A stretch of 38,707 nt of DNA, taken from assembly GCA_002029975.1 (NCBI GenBank), contig LQBE01000005.1, forward strand, positions 37,719 to 76,425. The letters run 5' to 3'. Below are positions 29,027-37,623 of this stretch, piece by piece. Position 1 is the stretch's first letter; each line of letters begins with the position of its first letter. The translations under genes were made by a program, and so were the position numbers. The notes under the pieces are model-generated. The model made no database searches. It saw only the letters and a list, made by a program, of their open reading frames with translations, and was not told the origin of the DNA. Source of the DNA: a delta proteobacterium ML8_F1. Lineage in GTDB: Bacteria; Bacillota; Clostridia; Peptostreptococcales; Acidaminobacteraceae.

Positions 29027-30556
29027 ATGAATGGAAAGAAAGTTATTGTCCTGGGAATGACCCTAATGTTCATCACCCTGTTGAGTTGGCCTGCCTATGG
29101 TGCCTTCAATGATATTTCACAAAATCCCTATCAGGAGGCCATTGAAGAGGTGGCTTCACTTGGTATTCTAAAGGGCTATGGAGACGGCTCCTTCGGTCCC
29201 TCTGATACCCTCAGTCGGGCCCAGGCCGCCAAGGTTGCCGGTTATCTTTTGGGCTATACAGAGGAGGATGCCCAGGCTGCCAGCCAGGGAGCCCCGCTCT
29301 TTCCCGATGTCTATTTGGGAATGGGCTCCAATGAGTGGGCAGTGGGATGGATCAATCTCGTTGCCGAAAAAGAGGTTATCCGGGGCTATGCCGAGGATGG
29401 GAGGTACCATCCCGAAAGAACCCTTGAAATGGTCCAATGGGGGGCTATTCTCATGCGGATTCTCGGCCATGAGGAGGAAGACATGGCATGGCCCGCAGAC
29501 TACGACCAAAAATCTGAGGAGCTTGGGCTCAACTACCGGATTCCATACCAGGGAAGCGACCAGATCAATAGGGGTCAGATGGCACAGACAGTGTATTCAG
29601 CAATCTACAGAGTGGCGGATCATGAGGGGGAATTTCTAAAGGATCGGATTGATTTTGAAGACTCTGGGGGGGATGAAACCCAGGAACCGGTCAGTGAACC
29701 GGATGGCTTGGTCATTGATATCGAGGGGACCCCCGGTCTGTTGAAGGCTGGTGGAGGCGAACAAGCGGCTGTCATTGTAACCGTCCGTGAGGATGGCTTA
29801 CCCGTGGAGGGGGCGCCGGTGTATTTTGCCGCCGAGGCCGGAGGAAGCGACCGCACCAGTCAGTTGTCCCAGTCCCAGACCCAGACCGATTCTCAAGGTC
29901 AGGCAACCATCACCTATACCACCCTTGCCGGGGATGATGAGCGCCATGTGGAAATCGGGTGTACGGTGTTTGTCTCAGAGGAATCGATTTCAAAATCGAC
30001 GACAATTTTTGCCTCTGACAGTGCCGGGATTGTCACTGGCGTGGTAGAAAACCCCTTCGACGGCAGCCGGGTTTCTGATGCTGAGATTAATCTGTTTGAC
30101 CCGGCCACCCACACCAGTATGATTGTCAGCACCGATGAAGGGGGAGAATATGCCGCCTATGTATCGGGGGGAGAGTATGCACTGTTCTACCAGTTCAAAA
30201 TACAGGGCAGTCCCGGTTACGACGGTAAAAACTACAGCGGATCTTTCTATGAAATCCAAGAGGGGGAACTGAGATATCAACAACCCCTCACTGTGGTAGA
30301 AGGGAATTCTTACACCAGGGACAGCGACCGGGGAATACTCAAGGGAGTGCTGTCAAACCCCGGGGAGGGGGTTGCCATTGCCGTTTACGAATTGGGGAAC
30401 AAGGAAACGGTGCTGGCGGACGTCAATCCCGATGGATCCTTCCTGGTCCCCCTTGATGCCGGAAACTACGATGTGATGATCATGGGCGGAGCCCTGTTGA
30501 AGCAGGGCATCACTCTTGAAAAGGGAACGGTCCTGGATCTGGGAAATCTTTCATAA
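29027..30556 (+). CDS. S-layer homology protein with Ig-like and carboxypeptidase-regulatory-like domains
   Basis: A 509-residue secreted wall protein. The signal peptide ends near residue 26 (SWPAYGA before FNDI). SLH repeat 1 is about 27-75 (ILKGYGDGSFGPSDTLSRAQAAKVAGYLLGY), repeat 2 about 90-140 (FPDVYLGMGSNEWAVGWINLVAEKEVIRGYAEDGRYHPERTL), and a third, weaker one about 150-195. An acidic linker (about 205-220) leads to a Big_1-type Ig domain with VTVREDGLPVEGAPVYF and TDSQGQATITYTT, then two carboxypeptidase-regulatory-like folds (GVVENPFDGSRVSDAEINL and GVLSNPGEGVAIAVYEL). SLH repeats should hold it on cell-wall polymers; the rest may bind or display. AGGAGGTGTCAAA precedes ATG 29027. 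Confidence 0.92.
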   Translation: MNGKKVIVLGMTLMFITLLSWPAYGAFNDISQNPYQEAIEEVASLGILKGYGDGSFGPSDTLSRAQAAKVAGYLLGYTEEDAQAASQGAPLFPDVYLGMGSNEWAVGWINLVAEKEVIRGYAEDGRYHPERTLEMVQWGAILMRILGHEEEDMAWPADYDQKSEELGLNYRIPYQGSDQINRGQMAQTVYSAIYRVADHEGEFLKDRIDFEDSGGDETQEPVSEPDGLVIDIEGTPGLLKAGGGEQAAVIVTVREDGLPVEGAPVYFAAEAGGSDRTSQLSQSQTQTDSQGQATITYTTLAGDDERHVEIGCTVFVSEESISKSTTIFASDSAGIVTGVVENPFDGSRVSDAEINLFDPATHTSMIVSTDEGGEYAAYVSGGEYALFYQFKIQGSPGYDGKNYSGSFYEIQEGELRYQQPLTVVEGNSYTRDSDRGILKGVLSNPGEGVAIAVYELGNKETVLADVNPDGSFLVPLDAGNYDVMIMGGALLKQGITLEKGTVLDLGNLS

Positions 30557-30578
30557 AACCACTCAGTGTTTACGGCAC

Positions 30579-30614
30579 AAAAAACCCCGGACGAAAAAGC
30601 TTCCGGGGTTTTTT
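30579..30614. terminator. Terminator after the SLH protein gene
   Basis: AAAAAACCCCGGA and TCCGGGGTTTTTT form a perfect 13-bp stem with a ten-base loop, symmetric A and T runs; it serves both converging genes. Confidence 0.93.
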
Positions 30615-30635
30615 GCTTCAATTTCCTGCGGCTTT

Positions 30636-31421
30636 TCAGTGTTTTTTCAGAACATAGCCCGTGGTGAAAAGAATCAGGAAGGCTGTGACGCTCACGGCAA
30701 GAATCACCTGGGGAAAGGCGTTGTCAAAGCCTGAGGGACTGGTGTGCTTGATGTAGATGCCGAGATAAGCCCACAGAAGGACCCCGCCGTAAAGGGGGTC
30801 TTTGAATCTAAGAAGGGTCAGAATGCCAATGACCATTCCCACTCCCAGGATGATGACGGTCCAAAGAGGCTCTGAAAGTCCGAAACCCTCCCAGCCGTAG
30901 AAGACCAGAGCCGAGGTGACATTGGCGATGGTGGCCACGGTAATCCATCCGAAATAGAGGCTGAAGGGGGCCTTGATGAGCCAATAATCTTTTCCCCTGA
31001 GGGACTCCCGGTCCAGAATACGGTGTGTCAGAATCAGGCTTATGAGGATGACTGCCATGAGAAGGATGGACAGATCAAGCTTCAGATAGTGCCAGGCGGC
31101 AATCCAGGCCCCATTGGCCACAGAGGACAGGCAAAAGAGCAGACCGATTTTGTAGAAAATATTCTTTCTCCGGTGGGAAGTGGCTGAATCCATGATTTTC
31201 AGCTGATACAGGGTATAGCCGCCCAGAAAAAGGTAAATCAGGCCCCAGATTGAGAAGGTGAGTCCCGTCGGAGCGAAAAGATTTTCAAAGTTGTCAGAAA
31301 CTTCACCGGTGGTGAGTCCGTTGATGGGGAGGGCATTGGCAAGGATATTCATGCCAATCATAAACCCGTAGGCCGCCAAAACCAAAATCCCTGTTGCCTT
31401 ATACTGTGCAAGTCGAGTCAT
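30636..31421 (-). CDS. TspO/MBR-related tryptophan-rich membrane protein
   Basis: A 261-residue polytopic membrane protein of the tryptophan-rich sensory type. It has about eight hydrophobic segments and stretches such as FAPTGLTFSIWGLIYLFLGGYTLYQL (about 49-74), ANGAWIAAWHYLKLDLSILLMAVILISL (about 101-128) and SLYFGWITVATIANVTSALVFYGW (about 154-177), typical of the long TspO-related branch in bacteria. Classical TspO binds porphyrins or sterols; this branch is uncharacterised. ATG 31421 follows CAAGGAGGTTCCGGGG. It stands alone, facing the SLH gene terminator. Confidence 0.82.
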   Translation of the reverse strand: MTRLAQYKATGILVLAAYGFMIGMNILANALPINGLTTGEVSDNFENLFAPTGLTFSIWGLIYLFLGGYTLYQLKIMDSATSHRRKNIFYKIGLLFCLSSVANGAWIAAWHYLKLDLSILLMAVILISLILTHRILDRESLRGKDYWLIKAPFSLYFGWITVATIANVTSALVFYGWEGFGLSEPLWTVIILGVGMVIGILTLLRFKDPLYGGVLLWAYLGIYIKHTSPSGFDNAFPQVILAVSVTAFLILFTTGYVLKKH

Positions 31422-31622
31422 CCCCGGAACCTCCTTGATGGCATGTGCCCCTTGAAAAAAGGGGGCTGGTTCATATATATCCAATTTCTGTCGGGAATAT
31501 AGCACCGGTGAGAAATAATTTACAGGCCAATCTCTTCCGAGTTCCTGTTTTTTTGAACTTGATTTGTGATAAGATGGGATTGTGTAGCGTAAAAAGAATA
31601 GTTGAATAAAGGGGTTTTTATC

Positions 31623-32516
31623 ATGTCAAAGATTAGACTCAAAGGGGTCTTCCCACCGGTTGTCACACCCTTCAAGGCAGGAGGAGACCTGGATCTAGAA
31701 GCCTTTGAAAGCAATATCACAAAATGGAACGCCTATGATTTAGCCGGTTATCTTGTACTGGGCTCAAACGGCGAGACCGTATATCTCACAGAGGAGGAAA
31801 AACTCTCCCTGGTTGAAAGCGCCCTTCGAAGAAAAAAACCCGGCCACCATGTCATGGTGGGTACGGGAATGGAATCCTTGAGAGAAACCCTGTCCCTGAC
31901 CAACAAGGTTGCCAGGCTCGGGGCGGATTCCGCCCTGGTGCTCACACCGAACTACTACCTGGGGGCCATGACCGATGAAGCGCTGATTGCCTATTTCACT
32001 GCCCTGGCAGACCAAAGTGAAATTCCGATTCTGATTTACAATGTGCCCAAATTCACGCATCTCAATATCCGGCCGGAGGTGGTCAGGACCCTGTCCCGTC
32101 ATCCCAATATCATCGGGATGAAGGATTCCACCGGAGATATTCCCCAGATGGCCACCTGGCTGAGAATTGTCCCGGAGGATTTCAATCTCATTGTCGGCAC
32201 GGCTTCGGCCTGGTATCCCGCCCTTTCTCTGGGGGTCCGGACAGGAATCCTGGCTCTGGCCAACTGCAATCCCAAAGAGTGTATTGAAGTCCAGTCCACC
32301 TTTGACCTGGGGGACGACAAGACGGCATATGAAATTTACCAGCGGGTGTTTCCCATTAACACAGCAGTCACGGGGACCTTTGGCATTTCAGGGCTCAAGT
32401 ATGCCTGTGACCGTGTGGGATTCACAGGCGGTCATGTGAGAAGCCCCTTGCTCCCTTTAAAGGAAGAAGCGAAGAAAGCCATCGACGACATTCTCGCCAA
32501 GGCGGGAATCCTCTAG
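31623..32516 (+). CDS. DapA/NanA-family aldolase (dihydrodipicolinate synthase family)
   Basis: A 297-residue class I aldolase. The Schiff-base Lys is in IIGMKDSTGD (about 160-169) and the catalytic Tyr in ILIYNVPKFTH (about 132-142). The pyruvate-binding loop is GSNGETVYLTEEEK; DapA proper usually has GTTGE at this place, so dihydrodipicolinate synthase activity is doubtful and another 2-keto acid aldolase or lyase is more likely. ATG 31623 lies eight bases after AAAGGGG; the in-frame TTG at 31602 precedes this site. No lysine pathway genes are near. The next gene is 143 bp away. Confidence 0.9.
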   Translation: MSKIRLKGVFPPVVTPFKAGGDLDLEAFESNITKWNAYDLAGYLVLGSNGETVYLTEEEKLSLVESALRRKKPGHHVMVGTGMESLRETLSLTNKVARLGADSALVLTPNYYLGAMTDEALIAYFTALADQSEIPILIYNVPKFTHLNIRPEVVRTLSRHPNIIGMKDSTGDIPQMATWLRIVPEDFNLIVGTASAWYPALSLGVRTGILALANCNPKECIEVQSTFDLGDDKTAYEIYQRVFPINTAVTGTFGISGLKYACDRVGFTGGHVRSPLLPLKEEAKKAIDDILAKAGIL

Positions 32517-32659
32517 GCGCCGGTTGATTTTGTCGGGAGGCCTCGCAAAGTTTTTGGTTACACTTGGATAAAATGGATAAAACCTTGATATGGAGACAAT
32601 CCATTTATCAAGGCAACACCAGAGACAACTCAAAAATATTAAGACAGCGGGGTGGGTTT

Positions 32660-33637
32660 ATGGAATATGAAAAAATGGCCAGGGCGGATTTGATCAAGGA
32701 AGTCAATCGACTGGCCAGTCTCAATGAATACCTTCTCAAGGAGCAGCGGCTGGCGGACCGTCTGGAATTTGGATGGACAGGAAATCTGGGTCACTGGTAT
32801 TTTCATTATGGTTCCAACAGGGTGGAGTTCAATGAGCTCAAAGTGACCACCCTGGGATATGATTTAGAGGAGCTGCCTGAGATAGTGCCCTATGAGTTTT
32901 TTACAGAAAAGATCCACCCAGAGGATTATGAGACAGTGATGCAGGCCATGGTGGACCATATCACAGGAGAAAAAGAAGTCTATGAGGTTGAGTACCGGAT
33001 TCAGGCAAAGGATGGAAGCTATAAAACCTACCATGACCGGGGGAAAATAACCCAGGTGGATGAAAATGGAAAGCCCGTGCTGATAGCCGGGATTGTCTTT
33101 GATGTGACCCAGCGGGTACTCATGCAGGAAGAACTGCAGGAGAAAAACCGGATTCTTGCGGAAAAGGCCGTCAAGGACAGTCTGACCGACTTGAAGAATC
33201 ACAGGGCTCTGATGGAGGAAATGACCAAGGCGCTTGAAATATCCCTGGTGACAGGGGAGCCCCTCAGTGTGGTGTTTTTTGATCTGGATGATTTCAAAAA
33301 GGTCAACGATACTTACGGGCATCAGGCAGGGGATCGGATTCTGATTGAATTCTCCGAGATTCTTAAAGACAGTCTGAGGGATTCAGATATCATTTCCCGG
33401 TATGGGGGTGAAGAGTTTGTTGTTGTGCTTCCGAAGGCGGACAACCAGGCGGCACTGAGAATTTCGGACAGAATCCGCCTCAGGGTGGAGTCCTTTGAAT
33501 TTTCTGGGGGAATCAAGGTTACGGTCAGTGGTGGTGTCAAGACTTTTGAAGGGGAAGTCCTCGGAGAATTGATTGAGGCGGCGGACAGGAATCTTTATCA
33601 GGCAAAGGCGAGGGGTAAGAATAGAATCGTGGGATGA
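32660..33637 (+). CDS. Diguanylate cyclase with PAS sensor domain
   Basis: A 325-residue signalling protein without membrane segments. Residues about 38-155 look like a PAS fold with PAC end (WTGNLGHWYFHYGSNRVEF to EYRIQAKDGSYKTYHDRGKITQVDENGKPVLIAGIVFDVTQR). A short coiled linker (VLMQEELQEKNRILAEKA) joins a GGDEF domain: DSLTDLKNHRAL, FFDLDDFKKVNDTYGHQAGD, and active-site GGEEF in SRYGGEEFVVVLPK. The inhibitory site RDSD stands five residues before GGEEF, so product feedback is expected. It makes cyclic di-GMP from GTP. No EAL domain is nearby. ATG 32660 follows GGGGTGGG. Confidence 0.93.
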   Translation: MEYEKMARADLIKEVNRLASLNEYLLKEQRLADRLEFGWTGNLGHWYFHYGSNRVEFNELKVTTLGYDLEELPEIVPYEFFTEKIHPEDYETVMQAMVDHITGEKEVYEVEYRIQAKDGSYKTYHDRGKITQVDENGKPVLIAGIVFDVTQRVLMQEELQEKNRILAEKAVKDSLTDLKNHRALMEEMTKALEISLVTGEPLSVVFFDLDDFKKVNDTYGHQAGDRILIEFSEILKDSLRDSDIISRYGGEEFVVVLPKADNQAALRISDRIRLRVESFEFSGGIKVTVSGGVKTFEGEVLGELIEAADRNLYQAKARGKNRIVG

Positions 33638-33699
33638 GTCCTCTCAAGGAAAAGGCGCCCCCGGGTGTGATAACAATAATTAAAGAAGGACTGGTCTTT

Positions 33700-34710
33700 A
33701 TGAAGAGAATCCTGCTGGTATTGCCCTTGATTTTATGTCTTTCGGCCTGCAGCGCTTCCAAGGGACCGGTGAGCGGTACTGAATTTGCCCTGGGGACGGT
33801 TATTTCCCTGAAAATCATGGACCATGGGGATGAAGCCCTTTTAGAGGAAGCCTTTGAACTGGTCCGGGATATTGAAAACAGGATGTCCACAAGGGTTGAA
33901 GGCAGTGATATCTGGGAAATCAACCGCCAGGCGGGTCAAAACCCTGTAGCAGTCAGCCCGCAAACCCTTGAGGTGATTCGTCAAGGCATTGCCTACGGAG
34001 AGTTTTCGCAGGGGCGATTTGATATTTCCATGGGGCCGGTAGTGGACCTGTGGAAAATCGGCTCCAATGACGCCCGGTTGCCTGAGTCCGATGAAATCAG
34101 TGAGGCGCTCAAACGGGTGGACTACCAGAAGATCCAAATCAACGGGAACACCGTGGGGATTGACGCCGGAATGTCCCTGGACCTCGGCGCCATTGCCAAG
34201 GGGTATGCGGCTGACCGTGTGGCGGAACTGCTGGTGAGCCGGGGTGTCAAATCAGCCATCCTTGACCTTGGAGGCAATATCAAGGTGATTGGTGACCGGG
34301 AAGATGCTCAGCCCTACAGAATTGGAATCAGGAGTCCCTTTGAAGGGAGAAACCAGTACTTTGGCATCATCTCCATCAGGAATCAAAGTGTGGTTTCAAG
34401 CGGTGACTATGAACGCTACTTTGAAGAGGAGGGCAGACGCTACCATCACATTTTCGATACGTCAACGGGTTATCCGGTTGAAACAGAGGTGGCTCAAGTG
34501 ACAGTCATCACTGAAAAGTCCATGGAAGCGGATGCCTTGTCCACCAGTTTTTACACCATGTCCGTTGAAGAGGGCCTTGCCCTGGCAGACTCCATGGACC
34601 ATGTTTTAATAATCTACGTCATGAGGGACTACCGGGTCTACTATTCCAAGGGCATAGAAGAAATTTTTGAACTCACGGATTCGGATTTCACGGTTCAAAC
34701 CATCGATTGA
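33700..34710 (+). CDS. apbE: FAD:protein FMN transferase (ApbE), lipoprotein
   Basis: A 336-residue ApbE-type flavin transferase. Lipoprotein signal MKRILLVLPLILCLSAC with lipobox Cys at 17 shows that it acts at the outer membrane face. Family segments: GTVISLKIMDHG, IENRMSTRVEGSDIWEINRQAG, FDISMGPVVDLWKIG, LDLGAIAKGYAADRVAELL, SAILDLGGNIKVIG and HHIFDTSTGYPVE, ending with ADALSTSFYTM that includes the metal site. It attaches FMN to Thr/Ser in partners such as RnfG/RnfD or other flavoproteins; none is in the window. ATG 33700 follows AAGAAGGA; terminator downstream. Confidence 0.94.
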   Translation: MKRILLVLPLILCLSACSASKGPVSGTEFALGTVISLKIMDHGDEALLEEAFELVRDIENRMSTRVEGSDIWEINRQAGQNPVAVSPQTLEVIRQGIAYGEFSQGRFDISMGPVVDLWKIGSNDARLPESDEISEALKRVDYQKIQINGNTVGIDAGMSLDLGAIAKGYAADRVAELLVSRGVKSAILDLGGNIKVIGDREDAQPYRIGIRSPFEGRNQYFGIISIRNQSVVSSGDYERYFEEEGRRYHHIFDTSTGYPVETEVAQVTVITEKSMEADALSTSFYTMSVEEGLALADSMDHVLIIYVMRDYRVYYSKGIEEIFELTDSDFTVQTID

Positions 34711-34711
34711 T

Positions 34712-34752
34712 AAAAAAGGTGCCCACAGATGAATCACAGGCACCCCATTTTT
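34712..34752 (+). terminator. Terminator after apbE
   Basis: GGTGCC (34718-34723) and GGCACC (34739-34744) form a 6-bp stem with a 15-base loop, followed by CCATTTTT. Modest but well placed. Confidence 0.55.
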
Positions 34753-35072
34753 CTGTTGGGTGCCGGCTACGGCGGGATACTGACAGTCCGAAAACAGCCA
34801 AAGAAGTTTAAAGAGAAAATGGAGATTGTCAGGATTTTGCAGTCTCCATCCCCTTGGTGGCCATGAGTGGCAACATCATGCCGGCCAATAATCCTTGTGA
34901 CCCCGATTTGGATGTGACGCACCGACGCTTCACCCTTCCCTGCCATATCGGGCGGGAGAAGACCCTCAAACCTTTCAGTATTGGCTATCTGACCATGGTC
35001 AGTTGCGTCCTGCCGGGCTTTCTATCTTTGGGCTCTAAAGGCAGTTTTTTTTCTCTTTTATACCGGGTCTGA
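34747..35072 (+). pseudogene. Probable remnant of a type II NADH dehydrogenase (Ndh-like)
   Basis: This 485-bp gap between apbE and rarD has no intact gene, but two short frames look like the ends of an Ndh-type flavoprotein. The first (34747-34866) reads LLGAGYGGILTVRKQPKKFKEK, the FAD-binding GxGYGG start of such enzymes, then hits a stop. In another frame, 34866-35072 reads GREKTLKPFSIGYLTMVS and FFSLLYRV, similar to the membrane-associated C-terminus (LKPF..G.MVS). The ~300 residues between are missing and no start codon or ribosome site remains. Best reading: a gene reduced by a large internal deletion and frameshifts. Evidence is motif-level only. Confidence 0.42.
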
Positions 35073-35195
35073 CTCTTTTGACGGGCGCGGTAGTGAACCG
35101 GCTTTTTTAAAGAAGGGAGCGCGGTCAAAGAAAACTGTATCCAGGTATCCTTTGACTGTGATATGATAAGAGCATATTGAATTCTTGGAGGAACT

Positions 35196-36077
35196 ATGGA
35201 TCGAAAAGAATATCTCAAGGGCCTTGCCTTTGGTACATCGGGTTTCATCATGTGGGGACTGCTGCCCCTTTATTGGAAGATGGTTCAAGCCATCAGCCCC
35301 TACCAGGTGTTTTCCCACCGGGTAATCTGGTCATTCGTCTTCGTTCTGGGAATTCTTCATTATAAAGGACTCCTGAAGGGGTTCAAAAGGGTGGTCTTCG
35401 ACAGAGGCCAGCTTAAGAGGATTCTGCTACCGGCTTTCTTTATCTCTGTCAACTGGCTGCTTTATATCTGGGCGGTGAACAACAACTATGTGATAGAGAC
35501 GAGTCTGGGCTATTTTATCAATCCCCTGGTGCTCACGGTTTTCGGGGCGATTTTCTACAAAGAGCGACTCAACCGACTGCAGAAAATCGGAGTGTTTTTC
35601 GCCGTGGCCGGGGTACTGGTCAAAACCCTCTACTACGGGCGGGTTCCAGTCATTGCCCTGACGCTGGCTTTTGCCTTTGCCTCCTACGGTCTTTTCAAAA
35701 AAAAATCCTCCTTGACTTCCTTAGAGGGATTGGGACTCGAAACCCTGATTATCAGTATCCCCGCCCTCGGCTATCTCCTGTTGATGGAGAGTCAAGGCGG
35801 TGGAATTATCGGCAATCTCTCCCTGCTGTTCTGGCCCTTGATCATGCTGAGCGGCGTCATGACGGCAACCCCCTTGATTTTCTATTCCGAGGCAGTGAAG
35901 CGCCTGCCGCTGAGTATCATGGGTTTTCTGCAGTATATCGCCCCCACCATCATGATGGTTCTGGCCATCTTTGTCTTCAAGGAACCCTTTGATCTCATAG
36001 AGCTTGGAGCCTTTACCCTGATATGGATCGGGCTTGGATTTTTTTCCTACTCACAGTATCTGTTGCTTAAAGGTTAA
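35196..36077 (+). CDS. rarD: EamA-family permease RarD
   Basis: A 293-residue protein with ten predicted membrane segments and the RarD pattern: GFIMWGLLPLYWKMVQAISPYQVFSHRVIWSF near the N-terminus, NWLLYIWAVNNNYVIETSLGYFINPL (about 85-110) and FLQYIAPTIMMVLAIFVFKEPF near the C-terminus. RarD belongs to the drug/metabolite transporter superfamily; it is named for chloramphenicol sensitivity but its substrate is not known. GGAGG lies five bases before ATG 35196 (TTGGAGGAACT). A possible weak promoter (TTGACT at 35152) precedes it and a terminator follows. Confidence 0.93.
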   Translation: MDRKEYLKGLAFGTSGFIMWGLLPLYWKMVQAISPYQVFSHRVIWSFVFVLGILHYKGLLKGFKRVVFDRGQLKRILLPAFFISVNWLLYIWAVNNNYVIETSLGYFINPLVLTVFGAIFYKERLNRLQKIGVFFAVAGVLVKTLYYGRVPVIALTLAFAFASYGLFKKKSSLTSLEGLGLETLIISIPALGYLLLMESQGGGIIGNLSLLFWPLIMLSGVMTATPLIFYSEAVKRLPLSIMGFLQYIAPTIMMVLAIFVFKEPFDLIELGAFTLIWIGLGFFSYSQYLLLKG

Positions 36078-36091
36078 TTCTATGTAAACTT

Positions 36092-36122
36092 GCGGCCCTT
36101 GCCTTGAAGGGCCGCTGTTTTT
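36092..36122 (+). terminator. Terminator after rarD
   Basis: GCGGCCCTT, loop GCCTTG, AAGGGCCGC, then TGTTTTT: a perfect 9-bp GC-rich stem with T-run. Confidence 0.9.
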
Positions 36123-36130
36123 CTGCTAAT

Positions 36131-36158
36131 ATATGATTATATTCAAATATAATCATAT
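36131..36158. promoter_or_regulatory. 28-bp palindrome, probable ArsR operator with embedded -10
   Basis: ATATGATTATATT (36131-36143), centre CA, AATATAATCATAT (36146-36158): perfect 13-bp arms. It contains TATAAT (36148-36153) and ends one base before the GAGG ribosome site of arsR. AT-rich dyads at this place are typical ArsR/SmtB repressor sites, released by arsenite. Confidence 0.78.
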
Positions 36159-36167
36159 GAGGTGGCT

Positions 36168-36545
36168 ATGGAAAGATTGTTCAAGGTTCTAGGGGATACC
36201 AATCGACTGCGTCTGATTCATATTCTGACCAAGGGGGAACTCTGTGTCTGTGAGCTTGAAGTGATTCTCGACCTGACTCAGTCCAATGTGTCCAGGCATC
36301 TCACCAAGCTCAGAGAGGAAGGAATCCTCGAGGGATACAAGGACGGCCTGTGGATTCATTATCGGATTACTGAGGAATTCAAAAGCCGTCACAGGGTGCT
36401 TTTTTCCTATCTTGTTGAAGAATTCCAGCATCAGAAAGTTTTCACAAGGGATTTAGAGCGGTATCAGCGCTATACCGGCAATCATCTCAGCTGCACATTG
36501 ATTACCCAGGACCGGCGCAGTGTTATTAATCTGATAGAAAAATGA
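36168..36545 (+). CDS. arsR: ArsR-family arsenic-responsive repressor
   Basis: A 125-residue winged-helix repressor. MERLFKVLGDTNRLRLIHILTKGELCVCELEVILDLTQSNVSRHLTKLREEGILEG contains the ArsR metal-binding ELCVCEL (C26, C28) and the DNA-recognition helix LTQSNVSRHLTKL. It should repress this operon and release DNA on binding As(III). ATG 36168 fits the GAGGTGG site better than GTG 36162, which is part of it. The C-terminal tail (YQRYTGNHLSCTLITQDRRS) adds one more Cys. acr3 begins 10 bp downstream. Confidence 0.93.
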   Translation: MERLFKVLGDTNRLRLIHILTKGELCVCELEVILDLTQSNVSRHLTKLREEGILEGYKDGLWIHYRITEEFKSRHRVLFSYLVEEFQHQKVFTRDLERYQRYTGNHLSCTLITQDRRSVINLIEK

Positions 36546-36555
36546 GGGATTTAGG

Positions 36556-37611
36556 ATGAAAAAGGAAAGTGAAGTGACAAAGGAAATGGGAATATTCGGG
36601 AAGTATCTTACAGTCTGGGTGGCCCTGTGCATCGTCCTGGGGGTGATGATCGGGCAGATTTTCCCTGCTTTTCCCGAATTATTGAGTCGTCTGGAGTACG
36701 CCAATGTCTCCATCCCCGTGGCTCTGCTGATCTGGTTGATGATCTACCCCATGATGCTGAAAGTGGATTTTTCAAGCATTGTCGAGGCAACAAAAAAACC
36801 CAGGGGCCTGACCGTGACTACGGTGACCAACTGGCTGATCAAGCCCTTCACCATGTACCTTGTGGCGCTGTTTTTCTTTGAAGGGGTGTTCGCCGCTTTT
36901 ATTGAGCCGGCGCTGGCCAAGGAGTATCTGGCGGGAGCGGTCCTGCTGGGGGCGGCGCCCTGCACCGCCATGGTCTTTGTCTGGAGTCACCTGACCAAGG
37001 GAGATCCCGCCTACACGGTGGTCCAGGTTGCGGTGAATGACCTGATTCTCCTGGTGGCCTTCACCCCCATCGTGGCATTTCTGCTGGGAGTCAGTGATGT
37101 GGTCGTGCCCTATGACACCCTGTTGATCAGCGTGGTCCTTTTCGTCGTAGTCCCCCTGCTGGGCGGCTATCTCTCAAGAAAGACCATCATTCAAAAGAAG
37201 GGGAGAACCTATTTTGAGGAGGTTTTCATCAACCGGTTCACCCATACCACGGAGATTGGTCTGCTCCTGACTCTGATCATCATCTTCTCCTTCCAGGGAG
37301 AAATCATTCTGGGCAATCCCCTGCATATCCTGCTGATCGCTGTGCCCCTGACCCTGCAGACCTTTTTCATTTTCTTTTTCGCCTATATCTGGGCCAACAA
37401 ATGGGGTTTGAGCCACGATACCGCCGCCCCGGCGGCTCTTATCGGGGCAAGCAACTTCTTTGAACTGGCAGTAGCAGTGGCAATCTCCCTTTTCGGCTTG
37501 AATTCCGGGGCGACCCTGGCCACTGTCGTAGGGGTTTTAGTGGAGGTGCCCCTGATGCTGACCCTGGTTAAAATCGCAAACAGTACCCGCCATCGGTTCA
37601 AGGTGGCATAA
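36556..37611 (+). CDS. arsB: ACR3-family arsenite efflux transporter
   Basis: A 351-residue membrane protein with ten predicted TM segments of the ACR3 family. LIWLMIYPMMLKVDF (about 54-68), the conserved Cys in GAAPCTAMVFVWSHLTKGD (about 132-150), VNDLILLVAFTPIVAFLLG (about 160-178) and ASNFFELAVAVAISLFGLNSGAT (about 298-320) are family hallmarks; the Cys in APC(T/M)AMVFVWS is needed for arsenite transport. It exports As(III) using the proton-motive force. It sits between arsR and arsC. The ribosome site is weak (AGGG/TTTAGG). Confidence 0.95.
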   Translation: MKKESEVTKEMGIFGKYLTVWVALCIVLGVMIGQIFPAFPELLSRLEYANVSIPVALLIWLMIYPMMLKVDFSSIVEATKKPRGLTVTTVTNWLIKPFTMYLVALFFFEGVFAAFIEPALAKEYLAGAVLLGAAPCTAMVFVWSHLTKGDPAYTVVQVAVNDLILLVAFTPIVAFLLGVSDVVVPYDTLLISVVLFVVVPLLGGYLSRKTIIQKKGRTYFEEVFINRFTHTTEIGLLLTLIIIFSFQGEIILGNPLHILLIAVPLTLQTFFIFFFAYIWANKWGLSHDTAAPAALIGASNFFELAVAVAISLFGLNSGATLATVVGVLVEVPLMLTLVKIANSTRHRFKVA

Positions 37612-37623
37612 AAGGAGAAGAAT

